A DNA stretch of 64,000 bases from Hippopus hippopus (Eukaryota > Mollusca > Bivalvia > Cardiida > Cardiidae), in contig OX328106.1 in NCBI GenBank assembly GCA_946811185.2, forward strand, positions 31,990,426 through 32,054,425, in the 5' to 3' direction. Positions 1 through 12,289 of this stretch are shown here, in pieces; the stretch's first letter is position 1; the number at the start of each line of letters is the position of its first letter. The notes beneath the pieces were generated by a model. It searched no databases and was not told the DNA's origin. It saw nothing but the letters and a program-made list of their open reading frames with translations. Both the position numbers and the translations under genes were made by a program.

Positions 1-119
1 CCACATGTTGCAAAAAACGTAGAGAAATGATAGGTGTCTACATTCGTCTCAATGTTTTTCGTGACATCAAGATCGACATTTTGATTTGTCAGACATTTAT
101 AAATTTTGTCCCCCCCCCA

Positions 120-315
120 TTAACTCCTTATCAAAGGACAGCATTTTAGACAGGTCCAAATAAAAGCATATGCAAGCCACATATCAAACTTGGCTCAAAA
201 AATGAATTTTGTCTTTGAAGGGTAGAACTCATTGGGGAAAAAGGAGAAAAGGCTGGTTACCAGCAATTTCTCCTTTTTTTCAAAATGTTTTAATAAGCTT
301 TCTGTTTCGTAAAAG
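120..315 (+). mobile_element. PAL-D MITE with TTAA start
   Basis: 'TTAACTCCTTATCAAAGGAC', 'AAGGGTAGAACTCATTGGGG', 'GGAGAAAAGGCTGG-TTA-CCAGCAATTTCTCC'. Confidence 0.72.
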
Positions 316-360
316 GTAAAACTTTTGCAATTCGATGAAAAAACAATCGCTTCATCTCGT

Positions 361-620
361 CATAACCCTTTACCAAACAATGCCGTTTTGTCAGAGAGTT
401 TTGAAGTCCATAATTTTATAGCTCTTTTGAATGTTTTGAATTTAGTTCAGGCATAAACTCTGCATGAAAATGGGATTATTTCCGAACTCTGAAGGCTGTT
501 TAAAACTTAGTGGCAACCAGCATTTTCTCCTTTTCCCACAAATGTTTTCTACCCTCTAAAAACATATAAAATATGTTGTTTGCAAATGCTTTCAACTTGG
601 AGAAATCATAAAATGTTGTT
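361..620 (-). mobile_element. PAL-D copy
   Basis: 'CATAACCCTTTACCAAACAA', 'GGCAACCAGCATTTTCTCCT', 'GCAAATGCTTTCAACTTGG'. The left palindrome arm is lost. Confidence 0.6.
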
Positions 621-1255
621 GTTTGTTAAAAAGACTTAGAGACTTTTTCCGTCGTACAGAGAACCAATTTGAAAGAAATTATTGATAGGAAAAAATTGAA
701 AAAAAAAAACCGCAAAGACCAACGTTTGCATCAGACTTTACTTCTTATCGTTTAACCTTAATTTTCAATGACGTTTTCAAAGTTGTTTAGTGGTAATTTT
801 TTTTTCTAGAGATAACGAGTGTTATTATTAAGCACATGGCTCTTTGAATCTGGGTGTCCTTCCTGCAGGTCAAATTATCTACCTTGCCAGATAAAGGCTT
901 AAGGTAACCTATTTACAGATTGGTCCTTTTACCTGTATTCCTTTGTTATGAGATGTTGAGATAAATGTAATTTGATTTATGATATATCTGTAAGGTCCCA
1001 ATGTAATTTTAAACCAAATCCTGATCTGAATTATCAGAGAAAAACTAACATATCGATTTGTAAACAATCTAGTCAAATTTTGTTGAGATATTATCTAAAG
1101 AGCATATCTTTGTAGTGCAAGAAAATCAAGAATAAAAACCAAGTAATCCCCTTAATGTAGCACTGGAGAGGAATCAAGGGAAATAACTGGAGAATGCCCC
1201 CACCTTGAGGGAGTATTGGCAATAATAAGTATGCGGGATATATAGGGTCTGACAT
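621..1255. other. No gene or repeat recognised
   Basis: Ordinary AT-rich sequence; nothing supported. Confidence 0.4.
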
Positions 1256-1259
1256 AAAT

Positions 1260-1645
1260 TGGTGTTTAAGATAAGCTGGTTTTAAGAAAGTTTTATCTCA
1301 AAAATCAACGAATGTTAGATTCTTTTTATCACATAACATGATCTCAATAATTACACGTTAATCATAAAATCTATGTGGAAACCAACATGTCCGTCAATGA
1401 GACCTTGTAACTGCTTGGGCAGGAGTGGCTGTTTTGGATGAAAATAGTCCCAAAGCAGCTGACATGAAACTACGTGATTGTCTAATAAAGCAAACCTTTG
1501 CTTTACCAAGATAATCAATTTTGACAGTTGAATTTTTACGGAAAATTTTTGTATGACGAGATTTGAAGATATCGGGCTGGAATACAATCCCTGAAAATGA
1601 CGTCAGATAATTTTTATATGACGTGACAAAATCATAGCTCAGTGG
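1260..1645. repeat. PAL-H related fragment
   Basis: 'CAAAGCAGCTGACATGAAAC', 'GCTTTACCAAGATAATCAA' and 'GAAAATGACGTCAGATAA' match 63270-63440 of the intronic element in order. A short (AAT)n follows at 1661-1680. Confidence 0.5.
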
Positions 1646-2304
1646 TGAGTAATATTAGAATAATAATAATAATAATAATAAAAATTGAAATGACTATAAG
1701 TATCACACAGAAAACAAGGTAGATCTATGTCATGTGATAAATCTTATCATTTATAATTCAACTTTGAATTAGATGTTTAAAAAAGGACCATTGGCATGGT
1801 GTTCAATGGACATCTGGAATATTTTCAAAGTGTCGAAGCTACACTCATTTTTCTATTTTTTTTTCTAAAGAAGAATTTGATTCAGTTAGACTGGTAACCT
1901 TGCAATACTGGATCTGTATAATTATGTCCGTAGGCTGTCTCCACCAACCAGTCTAAAATGCAATTATTTTTAAAACATTTTCCTGTAGATTTCACGGAAT
2001 TTTAAAGAATCAAAATTTCTGGCCCTCTGAAGCATTTTTTTAGCCAAGAAAATCTAGAACTTGTATAACTTTGCAAATTTGGAATTACACTAAAATTGCA
2101 GTGTAGCAGAGTTAGTGAACAGGGGCGTTGAGAGCCGTAAATACATGTATGGTATTACAACGTCATAAATGTTTCTGTTTTAATATCTAAACTTTTTAGA
2201 AAATATTCCTTAAGTATAGACTATATCAATGCATTTCTGTAAAGATTGAATAGCGATATCTCTCTGGAATTTCAAAAAGATCGTACATATACTATTATAG
2301 AAAT

Positions 2305-2541
2305 AATAAAGGGGGATTAATTCGTCCGCAAAAAGTTTCGACCAAGGTCAACCTACGCAGTCCCCGCAGGCTGATCTGGATCGAAATTTTTAGCTTATTG
2401 TCAATTGTTTGCATTTCAAAGGACCATTCTATCTCATAATTTAGTTGGTTGTCAGACAAAACGGATTTTATGGATCCACAATTACGTGAAAAGTACCGCT
2501 GAGATGCATAAAACACCCTTTTGCCATAGGGCCACTTATAT
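2305..2541 (+). mobile_element. PAL-B copy, left TIR eroded
   Basis: 'GGGGGATTAATTCGTCCG', hairpin GGTCAACCTACGCAG...CCGCAGGCTGATC, 'TTAGTTGGTTGTCAGACA', 'GGATTTTATGGATCC'. Confidence 0.72.
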
Positions 2542-2544
2542 CAA

Positions 2545-3240
2545 TCTTAACATTTCTGAGTGAATCGAAGATAATTTAAACAAAGGTGTGCAGATAAATA
2601 GGACCACTCTGCCAATTTTGTAACCTCTTGGTCTTCATCTGACAAGGGAGGTAAGCGGATTTTCAGCAATATCTATCCGTCATAATGCATTGCAGCGCTC
2701 ACAATACGGAAGCTGTCTCGTAAATTCGAAGTTTTTAAGCGTCAACAGTGAGGGATGACCCAAAGAACCTTGTATTTATAGTATAAACATTGAATATTAT
2801 ATTTACATTTCTTTAACACGCTGTTTAAAATATAAACAGGGCTATCTTGAAATGTTTATGCGTTTCTGAACGAGGGTTTGAAAGATGGAAATGTAAACAT
2901 AATCAGTTGATGTGATGGATCGCATATCATGTGTTTTGATCTATTACGGTTCCTTTACAACATCAAGTCATTAACACTTTTCTGTGGGGCAATTTGCTAC
3001 TCTTCAGAGATGAAAATTGATAAAGTATGAAATGTAACAGAATGTGTTTTCGCGTTTTTGTGTAGCAATGGATATTGTTCCCAGCCCATCGGCTTTTGTC
3101 AGAAGAAACACATTTAGGACATTACGCCACTTTACACACTCTTTAGAAAAATTGAATTAAAAAAAAAAGTACTTGGCATGCCTGATTGTTTTTTCTGAGA
3201 AATCTGTTTTCAAGATGTAAATTTACAAATTTTGTTTTGG
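2545..3240. other. No gene or repeat recognised
   Basis: Nothing supported. Confidence 0.4.
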
Positions 3241-3790
3241 TACGTTCACCCTTTACAAAAAAATACCTGTTTAAACGACAATAAGGAGATTTTTTTTTTT
3301 TTGAAAATTGTTGGAAAAGGTTATCAGCATTTTCTCCCTTTCCAACCATGTTATCTACCCTGTGAAAATCAAATCACTCTTATACTTGCGGTAGATCTAG
3401 TTACAATTTGTCATGTACACACTATCGCTTTTTACCTGTTTTTTTTTTTTACCAGAACAAGTCTAAATCTATATTGTTTGGTAAAGTATTGATATACTCA
3501 AATATCGAATGGTGAAAAACTGATCCATTGACTAGAAGCTTTTGACCGTCGTTGTCTTTACCTGTACCACACACTCGCTAGTTATAACGACCCTGAGGAA
3601 AAACCTTTTTTGAAAACATTATTTGACGAGGAGAAAATGCTGAAAACCTGCATTTTCTCCTTTACCTGCAATGTTTTCTATCCTATCAAATTGAAATTAC
3701 ACCATTTAAGTTAAATTGTGGTATGTTTGCAGATTGTTTAAATTTGGATGAGTCTAAAATTTTATCGTTTGGTAAAGAGTTAACAAAGAA
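3240..3790 (-). mobile_element. Two PAL-D copies in tandem
   Basis: 3250-3490: 'TTGGAAAAGGTTATCAGCAT', 'TTTGGTAAAG'. 3588-3785: 'CGACCCTGAGGAAAAACC', 'GGAGAAAATGCTG..CTGCATTTTCTCC', 'AAAATTTTATCGTTTGG'. Confidence 0.6.
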
Positions 3791-3989
3791 CTTTTTTCAC
3801 GTTGTTCCTTTGACGAGCTGGTACCATCTTAATTAAAATCTAGATGCATTCCCTTTCTGATTTCAAATCAGAATGCGGCCAATAAGAATTCTGATTTAAG
3901 TTCGTTTCCAGATTTTCACGACTCACTTTCTGATTGGCTTAGACGTTTAGCCCTCAGCCAATCAGAAAGCTAGTCTAGGAACTTCCGAC

Positions 3990-4550
3990 ATTTCGATCAC
4001 TGGGTTGTTAAATGCGGGCCATGTCATAAAAACGTTTGTCAACGCTCTCTTTCTGTTTCACTTACTTGTGTCGGTTTAATTTGCCCCGAGACCTCTAGAA
4101 TCGTTTGTTTAATATTTATAATAAACAGTTGACGATTACGCCGTATTTGATATAAAACAAACAGAAACGGAAGCGAGGCATTACTCATTTTTGTAACAGT
4201 AGCTCTGCCATTGATGTGTAGAGAACAAAGTCAGAGCGCGGGTGCTTTTGTTGAAGACGGAGTGAAAGGTTAAATAAGTGACCTTTTAGTAAACAAGTTT
4301 GATCCAGCTGGAAGATTTCGTTTAAAATCAAAAAACAGTTGCCCAACATTGGAATTTCTTTGACGAACTTGTTTTGAGCAAACGATTAATGGGAGGCTAG
4401 ATTTACACGGTATTTTTAAAACAGGAAGTTTGTGTTGACTATGGTGATGGTGAAAAGAAAATAATGTATTTCTTTACATGTGTGATTTTCATAGAGGCTT
4501 TTGAAAAAAAAAAACATGACTCAATAGTTTATTGAAAAAAATGATATTTG
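3990..4550. other. No gene or repeat recognised
   Basis: Slightly less AT-rich stretch with no supported coding frame. Confidence 0.4.
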
Positions 4551-4554
4551 CATC

Positions 4555-4745
4555 GTTGACCCCCTACCAGAGGACACAATCGGACACAATCGCAGACTTG
4601 CAGACGACAAATTTAATGAGGTTCCAATGTTGAAATTTGTCTTTGAAGTGGTAAAAAACATTGTGGGAAAGGGATAAAATGCTGGATACCAGGGACTGTT
4701 TGGTAAAAAGTTAAAAGATAACTTCTGCGCGTGCCCTTTCCTGGT
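4555..4745 (+). mobile_element. PAL-D copy with internal deletion
   Basis: 'GCAGACGACAAATTTAATGA', 'ACATTGTGGGAAAGGG', 'GCTGGATACCAG', then directly 'GGGACTGTTTGGTAAAAAG'. The right palindrome arm is deleted. Confidence 0.65.
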
Positions 4746-4866
4746 CAAATAAATGAAAGTAACCGTTTTCGTCGACTAATCACACAAATTCATTGTACGT
4801 ATATAACTAACCTCACAGTCGAAAAAACAACGGTACTCGTAGCTACAGGACATTCGTTGTACTGTT

Positions 4867-5079
4867 TTAACCCTTATCCTGCTAAATAAATTCAAATGAA
4901 ACATTCAAGCCGACAGTAAAACCCCAAGTATTTCCATTTCAAACGTATTTCGGGAAGAAAGACATCTCCTTCTCGGACAGCGTAGGTCCAAGATCAGACT
5001 GCACGTTCTGTGCAGTCTGATCTTGACCTTCACTGTCCGCCAAAGGTCAGTGAGTCGTGCTTAGCGGCCTAGGGGTTAA
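4867..5079. mobile_element. PAL-C MITE, full length with TTAA ends
   Basis: It runs from TTAACCCTTATCCTGCTAAA to GCGGCCTAGGGGTTAA with hairpin GATCAGACTGCACG...GTGCAGTCTGATC, inverted relative to 38185. Confidence 0.86.
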
Positions 5080-5217
5080 TCTACGCCGTCCTTACATCAC
5101 TGTGTCATTAACAACAGTTAAAAGGTAAAGTCCTTGTTAAGACGAATAGTTCAATTATTGCCAAGCTTTCTTGATACACACAGACTGGAGTCTGTATATA
5201 GCAAACTTGTTTTACTT

Positions 5218-5325
5218 CTAGATATAAAAAGAAAAGCAATTTCTGATTCGCTGATAAAATTAATTTTAGCCAATCAGAGATCGTTTTCTTTTATGATTTA
5301 GAAAATTTTAGAGAATTAGAATCAG
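5218..5325. repeat. PAL-E-like fold-back core
   Basis: 'AAAGCAATTTCTGATTCGCT' pairs imperfectly with 'AGCCAATCAGAGATCGTTTT'. Outer ends absent. A similar core lies at 3938-3978. Confidence 0.5.
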
Positions 5326-5603
5326 AATGCAATTTTGAGTGCTTGATGAAATGCGACCCAAGATTTCTCTATCCGGAAGTAATGGTATATTTCAAAGGTT
5401 CACTTTCGGTAAAGATATTAAATTGTGCCACTGTTCTTAAAACTGCATGAGGTATGCCTATCCATATTGAAAAGAATTAGGACACACAAGAGGTGACTAA
5501 TTGTTTTATTTTAAAACATTTGTGAGATATTTTTTCTGCATCTACCTGTCGGTACTTTAAGACCGTCCTCATGCTTTCGTCTAGGTATATGTACATAATA
5601 TTA

Positions 5604-5756
5604 GGATCCGTATCAACCAACCATTCTTAGTACGCTATTAAGTTTAATTCTCAAGAATCTTTTAAATTTGAAAGTAAATCAAATTTCTGATTGGCAAAAG
5701 TGAATGGTTAAGCCATTCAGAAATTCCGTTACTTTCTCTTCTAGAATAAGACTAAG
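5604..5756. mobile_element. PAL-E copy, right end truncated
   Basis: 'GGATCCGTATCAACCAACCA', centre 'TTTCTGATTGGCAAAAGTG'/'AAGCCATTCAGAAATTCCG', ends at 'AGAATAAGACTAAGG'. Confidence 0.7.
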
Positions 5757-6183
5757 GCTGCAAGTTAGGACTGCTGGTTTGTAAACAACGATCGTTTTAT
5801 TGAACGCCGTTTGAAGCATTATTTCTATTATACATGCGTCCCTAGAGGCTTTTTTATTTCTAAACAGTCCCTCGAACGACATAGGTTTTAAGTCGTTGCC
5901 CTGATCTACAACGGTATCCAATACAGCCAAATAAGCTGTGTAGATTATTTGATAATTTTAGGAAACTAATGCTAAGAATTAAATCCCCTATCTGGGGGCA
6001 GACTAATATATTCGCACTATTACCCACATGGTTAAATAGATATAAATGTTTTAAGTATTCCGAGAAAAAAACGTAACACGATTACTTTGGTTACCTACAT
6101 ACGGGCAAATTATTTCGTATTAGCGATTTTGAGAGTCCATTGAAACATTGTAACAAATGACGAAATAGCTCAAAGTGAAATAC

Positions 6184-6459
6184 ATTTGAGCCACGCTTCA
6201 TGAAAAGGTGGCTTAATGCATCTGCAAAAAGTATCGAACCATGTCAGCCTGCGTAGTCCGCGCAGGCTGACATGGGTCGAAACTTTTTGCTATTTGTAAA
6301 TTTTCTGCATGTCAATGAGCCATTTTTCCTCATGATTCAGTCGTTTGTTAGACAAAATGGATTTTATGGATCCATAGAACTTATATGGTGACTTGCTTGG
6401 TATAATGCATCACAAGAGAATCATTAAAACCCCCTCTTTTACCGCAGCATGGCTCATTT
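6184..6459 (+). mobile_element. PAL-B MITE, full length
   Basis: It runs from TTTGAGCCACGCTTCATGA to CGCAGCATGGCTCATTTA with hairpin TGTCAGCCTGCGTAG...GCGCAGGCTGACA. Confidence 0.85.
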
Positions 6460-6464
6460 ACATT

Positions 6465-7400
6465 TATTACTGTCCCATTTTAGTGTATATGACAGTATGT
6501 GTAGTGTGATCTTGACCTGTTTAGTCTGGTCTTGATCTGTTGGAAAATCTATAGCACTAGAAGGGTAATAGATTCGCCTAAGAATCCCTGATAATTATAT
6601 CCAGCTTGTGCACTGCACGAGACGAATAGAGTAATGCATCGATAATTTGACAAAAGGTATGACCAAGAAAGTTAATAAGTTTGCATTGTATAAGTTTTAG
6701 GGTTATCAGAAACTAACACAGAACTTCAGTCTGCATAAAAACAGAGAAAAAAATAATAATTACCTCAAGTGTATGCAGTCGCCATACATAATACTTAAAT
6801 ATGAATGAATTGCTTTGTCGAAAAAAAAATGTGGAAGGAGTTGTGAGTTATTAATTATGTTACCAATGCTTGAATAATAACATGTTCGAAAAATCAAGAT
6901 ATACCCTGAACCTTACACTAGTTTAAATAAAGGCTTTCAAAAATTTTGTTATGTAGATATTTTTATCATAGCATTCGTATAGTACTGTTTGACAAAGTTA
7001 AAATGAGACATACGTATATTTAATGACCTTGCTTCGGCATTATGCTTACAACCAAACAAATTGCACAGGAACAAAAAAAGATGATATACGTAAAGTAAAA
7101 TATCTTAGTTCAATATTGCCACACAGTACAATAATAATTATCTAGGTACTCGTATATTCAGTTCTAAACATATACAGAAATTGTATCTCCAGACTTTGAA
7201 CGTTGACCATAGTCCAGAAATTTAATGGTCTTAATAATGAGGAGGTCTTTCAACTAGCTGTTTGTTTGTGCGTAGGAAAAAGAAAGTATTTGAATCTGGA
7301 AAAAACGGTCTGAATTTTGAGATGGTCTTTAGATTAAGAATGGTTTCATTTGGTCATTTTTTTCTTGTCCACAAGCATCTCTGTATATATTTAAAGGTGA
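6465..7400. other. No gene or repeat recognised
   Basis: Ordinary AT-rich sequence; nothing supported on either strand. Confidence 0.5.
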
Positions 7401-7410
7401 AACCGAACCT

Positions 7411-7630
7411 CTTAACCCCTTATCACACAATTCCAAACTAAAACGACCCTGCAAGGATATTGTTTTAAAAACATTGTGGAAAAAATGAGAAACCAGCATT
7501 TTCTCCTTTTCCTAAAATGTTCTTAACTTTTGAAAGAAAAATCCAGTCATTTGAGTCACATTAATTTTTTATCTGCAAATGCTTTCCATTTGGACAAGTC
7601 TAAAATTCTGTCGATCGGTAAAGAGTTAAG
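7411..7630 (-). mobile_element. PAL-D MITE
   Basis: 'CTTAACCCCTTATCACACAA', 'ACGACCCTGCAAGG', centre 'GAGAAACCAGCATTTTCTCC', end 'ATTCTGTCGATCGGTAAAGA'. Confidence 0.75.
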
Positions 7631-7947
7631 CATTATTTCCACTACCAAATTTTCACTGGTTGAAAGTCGGGAGAGAAAAATCATGCGACAATGAATAATT
7701 AATCAACAACTCTCATGAAGAAATAAACAACGGAATGTTGAGCTGATGACCTTGATTTGATTATACTGAAAATATTCGTTGAGACAAATTTAGCCTTAAG
7801 TTCATTTTCGATCGAAATTATTGCACTAGAGTTAATTGTCATTTTTTTTTTTTCTGTATCTCTACCGTCTTCGAAAATTGAAACAAAACCCACTTAATTT
7901 TATTTCAGTTTTAAAATTGTTTAATTATCATAAATCTTCTCAAACGT

Positions 7948-8151
7948 TTTCAACCCCTAGGCTACTAGGCTACTAAATGCGACTCAAAGACCTTTGGCGG
8001 ATACTGCAAATCAAGATCAGGGTGCACAGAACGTGCAGTCTGATCTTAGATCTACACCGTCCGATAAGGAGAAACACAAGTCTATGGGACAGCATAACTT
8101 GGGTTCGGCTTGAGAGTTTCATTTCAGATTTTAAGCAGCTCAAGCGTTAAC
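7948..8151. mobile_element. PAL-C MITE
   Basis: 'CAACCCCTAGGCTACTAGGC' start with GCTACTAG duplicated, hairpin TCAGGGTGCACAG...CGTGCAGTCTGATC, end 'CTCAAGCGTTAAC'. Confidence 0.75.
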
Positions 8152-8202
8152 TTTTTACCAAACAGTTCTGCTAAAAGGCTTTTGAAAATATTGTGACACA
8201 CC

Positions 8203-8435
8203 TGTGAGAATTAAACTTTTTACCAAAGGACAAAATTTTAGACTTGTCCAAACTGAAAGCATTTACAGATGACAAATCTTATTTTATTCAAAGGATGCGA
8301 TTTGCCTTTGGAAAGGTAGAAAACATTGTGGGAAGAGGAGAAATGTTGGTTACCAGCACTTTCTCCCTTACTCACAATGTTTTCAAAAGCATTCACTGTA
8401 AGGGTCGTAAAAACTTGGAATTGTGTGATAAGAGA
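8203..8435 (+). mobile_element. PAL-D MITE
   Basis: 'TTAAACTTTTTACCAAAGGAC', palindrome GGAGAAATGTTGG...CCAGCACTTTCTCC, 'GGAATTGTGTGATAAGAG'. A truncated second copy precedes it (8149-8200). Confidence 0.75.
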
Positions 8436-8557
8436 CCTGGAACTTGAGTTCGTTTCAAAGTAGGTTTTGGGTTGTAGGCTTAATGAAAGTGTCAGCAGTT
8501 CTTTGTGGCAATCATATTTCATTATCGATTAGGCTAAACAATCAGATTTAATTATAG

Positions 8558-8860
8558 TAACCTGTAAAGCCAAGGCAAGTGGCTCAGTTGATCCAGAGTT
8601 TGCTGGTTCGAATCCTTAGCTCCGCCATTTTCTTTCCGAGGATCGTTAATAGTAATTGGGACAGGATTCATTCCTCTGTCACCGTTGATCACATTTTCGA
8701 CGATGGTAGATGGTAATGTAGAAAAGGAGCCAGCGGCTTGGGAAGAATGTTGTACTAGGCACTGGTAAAAGAAACTCCAGAAAAGTATAGATATGTGAAC
8801 TGACCACCACGATTTGACTGAAATAATTTTGAGCGATAAATACACAAACAAAAACAAACA
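8558..8860 (+). repeat. SINE-F (tRNA-like head, long body)
   Basis: 'AAGTGGCTCAGTTGATCCAG' (A-box-like) and 'GCTGGTTCGAATCC' (B-box) are at tRNA spacing. Then 'CATTTTCTTTCCGAGGATCG', 'GGATTCATTCCTCTGTC', 'AGTGAACTGACC'-type tail and A-rich 3' sequence to about 8880. The 119-codon minus ORF here is a SINE reading. Confidence 0.68.
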
Positions 8861-8911
8861 AAGGAAGAAACAAACAAAGCACCCGATAACACGAAAATTC
8901 TGAAAAATCAT

Positions 8912-9183
8912 ATAATTGAGCCATGCTTTGGCAAAAGAGGACTTAATGCATCTCCGTTGTGCATGATACCAAAAACGCGACTACACAATTATGGATCCAA
9001 AACAGCCATAATTTTTCACAGCATACTTAATCATGACGTAGACTGAGCCTTGGATATACAGAAAATTGACCGATTGCGAAAAGTGTCGGCTCAGGTCAGC
9101 CTGCGCTGACTGCGCAGGCTGACCTAAGTCGATACTTTACGCAGATGCACTAAGCCCCCTTTTCACAGAGCATGGCTCATATA
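8912..9183 (-). mobile_element. PAL-B MITE, full length (reverse)
   Basis: It runs from AATTGAGCCATGCTTTGGC to TTCACAGAGCATGGCTCATAT with hairpin GGTCAGCCTGCGCTG...GCGCAGGCTGACC at the right. Confidence 0.86.
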
Positions 9184-9224
9184 TTAAAAGACCAAGTTTT
9201 AAGTGACTGTAAAAAGTCACATGA

Positions 9225-9335
9225 CGGTGAAGGGTTAAGTTTGTCCTCACCATAGTCGACATATAAAGCAATGTAAATAAGAGTCAGACTGCACAGAACT
9301 TACAGTCTGATCTCTGATCTACACTATCCACTTTA
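9225..9335. mobile_element. PAL-C4-like copy
   Basis: 'AGAGTCAGACTGCACAGAAC' and 'TTACAGTCTGATCTCTGATC' form the hairpin, then 'ACTATCCACTTT'. Confidence 0.6.
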
Positions 9336-9340
9336 TTCTA

Positions 9341-9605
9341 TATGGCCTGCAACACGCGAAAAGGGACATTCGGACATTTGCGCAAAGTGTCGTCTCGGAT
9401 CAGCCTGCGCAGTCCGCGCAGTCTGATCCGGGACGACACTTTCCGATCGTGTGTGATTTTGTGTTTCACGCAAGTCTACTGTTGTACAAAATCTGATGCA
9501 GTCGTAAAGTGCCGTCTCGGATTAGCCTGCGCGGACTGCGCAGGCTGATCCGAGATGACACTTTACGCAAATGTCCGAATGCCCTTTTTCGCGTGTTGCA
9601 GGCCA
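9341..9605. mobile_element. PAL-A MITE, full length
   Basis: The ends are TATGGCCTGCAACACGCGAA and TTCGCGTGTTGCAGGCCA. First hairpin core at 9400-9426, second at about 9520-9550. No coding capacity. Confidence 0.88.
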
Positions 9606-9714
9606 ATGATCGAACTGTCTCTTCATCTTGCTGTAGAACTACATTTTGTCGTCGGAAAAAGTGATTTATTTGATTAGTAGTGAAAGAGTTAAAACTTCAC
9701 TAAACAAGCCAGAA

Positions 9715-10265
9715 TTTAAACGACCCTGACGAAAAAAAGCTTTAAAAACATCGTGGGTAAAGGAGAAAATCCTTACAGTCAGTATTTTATCCTTTTCTCA
9801 CAATGCTTTATACCCTCCTAATGAAGAATCCAATAATCTGAGTCACCTTTTATACCTTCAAACACTTTCTATTTTTAGAAAGTCTTAAATTTTGTCGTTT
9901 GATATAGAATTCAGGGCTTTTCGAAGCTTATGGAAGCATTCTGTGAGGAGGAGAATATGCCAGCATTTTCTCCTATTCGCACAATGCTTTAAACAATTAC
10001 AAGGTCAGAAATAATCTTTGTCTCTACAAATAATTTGTCGTCTGAGCAACACTTACTGTTTATTTTTTTCGTTTTGTACCGAGAAAAAGGACGTTTGAGG
10101 CTTTTGAAAATATTGTGAGAAAATGACAAAATGGTGGTACCAAGTATTATCTCCTTTTCCAACAAAGTTTTTTACCATTTCAAAGATACACACCATCTTT
10201 TGTCGTCTGGAAAAAAATTCAATTTGGACAAGACAAAAATTTTGTCCTTTGGTAAAGTGTTAAGG
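9715..10265. mobile_element. Cluster of three diverged PAL-D copies
   Basis: Centres at about 9760-9800 ('GGAGAAAATCC..TTTTATCCTTTTCTCACAATG'), 9945-9985 ('GAATATGCCAGCATTTTCTCC', loop lost) and 10120-10165. The trailing 'AATTTTGTCGTTTGATATAG' and 'ATTTTGTCCTTTGGTAAAG' halves are visible. Confidence 0.6.
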
Positions 10266-10269
10266 ATTG

Positions 10270-11590
10270 TTCGAGTTTCACAAGTTTAAGTTTTTCATTT
10301 GTAACCCGTGGCACTGTATAATGCCCTGGAGTTCGGCGATAATTTCGTTTTTAGGGCAAATGCGCCCGTAAATTAAACTAAGGGACCATTAGGCGTTAAT
10401 AATTCATAAACCAGCTTTTAACTATCTTAGGGAACTTTCAATTGCTTCGACGCTCGCGCTTTATGGTGACATCTTCGTCGACTTAATTAATCATTCCCGT
10501 TCGAAAAATCTAAAATATTTCTTTTGCTTGCTGACACCCCCCCCCCCTTACACACACACCTTACGACTTGGTTTGACTTGTAAAATGTTCTCGTTACTTG
10601 ACATGGTTTTTCCCCCGATGACATGTAGATAATGTAGTCATATAATTCTTTAGGGTTCACTACTTCCTGGGGGATGCTGGCAAGAGTCAAAGAGTTAGGA
10701 GTTGAATTAGTCATCTTGAGATTATGAGTTGGATAGTGGTAGGTTTTCGTTGAAGTGCCTCGGCAAGGCGTGCAAAAGCCGAGGCTAGTTCTGGGGAAAG
10801 GTTAAAAGCATATTGGTACACTGACACCGGGATATAAACGAGTACTTTTCAAGCTTTCAAGAATAGTCATCTGGTCCAAGACAGAACAGTTCAGTAAATT
10901 GGATAGTTGGTCTTCAAATATCAAATTAGAACAAAATTAAGCACTGTTGGCGAATAAGTCCACCGGATTTTCTGACAGTTTAAACCCCACCTTAATTCGT
11001 GCAGCAGTTTTAGTTGCACGCCTACATAATCTACATCACTGTTCTAATCATCTGCTCTACAATTATTGTTATATTGTGATGGTGGTTAGCATCAATGAAT
11101 TTCTAACGATAAGTTTTTATTTCCATATTTTCATAATCTTTACAACCGTAGGTGGAACGTATTTCTATTTTGTGAGTTTATAATACGCGTCCGAAATCCG
11201 TCGTTTATTAGTACATTTTTGTCATACCTTAAGGGTTTTGCCTAGTTGGGAGTTCGAGAGCGCGGACCTTTACGAAAACACCTTTGAGGGGCCTATTTAA
11301 GAGCGCGGACCGAATCGAAAACACATCACAAGCGGTAGAGCAATGTTGTTTGTGCTGACAACACTTACTTAAAAAAAAGGCCAATTAAAAATTCAGATAA
11401 GTTTTCAATGCATGCTTCCTGACTCTGCGTCTTGCGTCAGACCACCTTTGAAAACATTGTTACTAACGGAGAATTAGTCCTTCTCCAAACAATTGTTTCA
11501 AGTGAATTAACGTATGCAACTTCAATTAATGTTAAATAAGTCAATTTCTACAAGGATACTATCAAAGTTTCAGAAGGTAATGACTGAAGA
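10270..11590. other. No gene; faint PAL-D trace
   Basis: 11450-11510 has 'TTTGAAAACATTGTTACTAA' and 'CCTTCTCC'. A C-run lies at 10539-10548. Open frames here have no features. Confidence 0.4.
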
Positions 11591-11601
11591 GGTCTTTTTG
11601 A

Positions 11602-11868
11602 TATGGCCTGCAACACGCGAAAAGATGCATTTGGACATTTGCGTAAAGTGTCGTCTCGGACTAGCCTGCGTAGTCCGCGCAGGCTAATCCGAAACGACAC
11701 TTTCCATTTCTATGTAATTTTCTGTTCTGCGCAAGTCTACTGTGGCACAAGATCTAATGTAGTCGTAAAGTGCCGTCTCGGATTAGCCTACGCGGACTGC
11801 GCAGGCTGATCCGAGACGACACTTTACGCTAATGTCCGAATGCCCCTTTTCGCGTGTTGCAAGCCATA
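11602..11868. mobile_element. PAL-A MITE, full length
   Basis: The ends are ATATGGCCTGCAACACGCG and CGCGTGTTGCAAGCCATAT, flanked by 'TTTTG' and 'CGTG'. Both hairpins are present with small mismatches. Confidence 0.88.
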
Positions 11869-12041
11869 TCGTGTTACAATTATACCGAATAGAGGATTGA
11901 GATTTTAAGTATAAAGCACACCAGTAACTCAGCTCAAAAGGTTCCATCACATCAACAGAGACTGATACACGGTATATCCAGAGCATGTGAGGGAAAATGA
12001 AAGAAACGTTGATTTTTTTTGCACAACTTTAAACTACCAAA

Positions 12042-12147
12042 AATAGATAGATGAATAAATGAATAAATAAATAAAGAAAGAAAGAAAGAAAATAAAATAA
12101 AATGAATGAACGAATGAATGAATGAATGAATGAATGAATGAATGAAT
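12042..12147 (+). repeat. Compound (GAAT)n/(AAAT)n/(GAAA)n microsatellite
   Basis: Blocks of AAAT, GAAA and then GAAT units. The minus-strand reading gives an FIHSFIHS-type false ORF. Confidence 0.88.
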
Positions 12148-12289
12148 ATTGCAAGCATAGTTTTAAAACGTGCAGCACTTTAGGCTACCTATCCCAGGGC
12201 ATCCTCAGTGAGACAAGCACCAAACCGCATCTCTGACGGGCCTGAATGTACTCATTAAGTACAAATGGATTTCTCTCTATATAGACGAC

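Noticed and set aside
8552..8911. 119-codon minus-strand ORF
   Set aside because: It is the antisense of a tRNA-like SINE and its A-rich tail.
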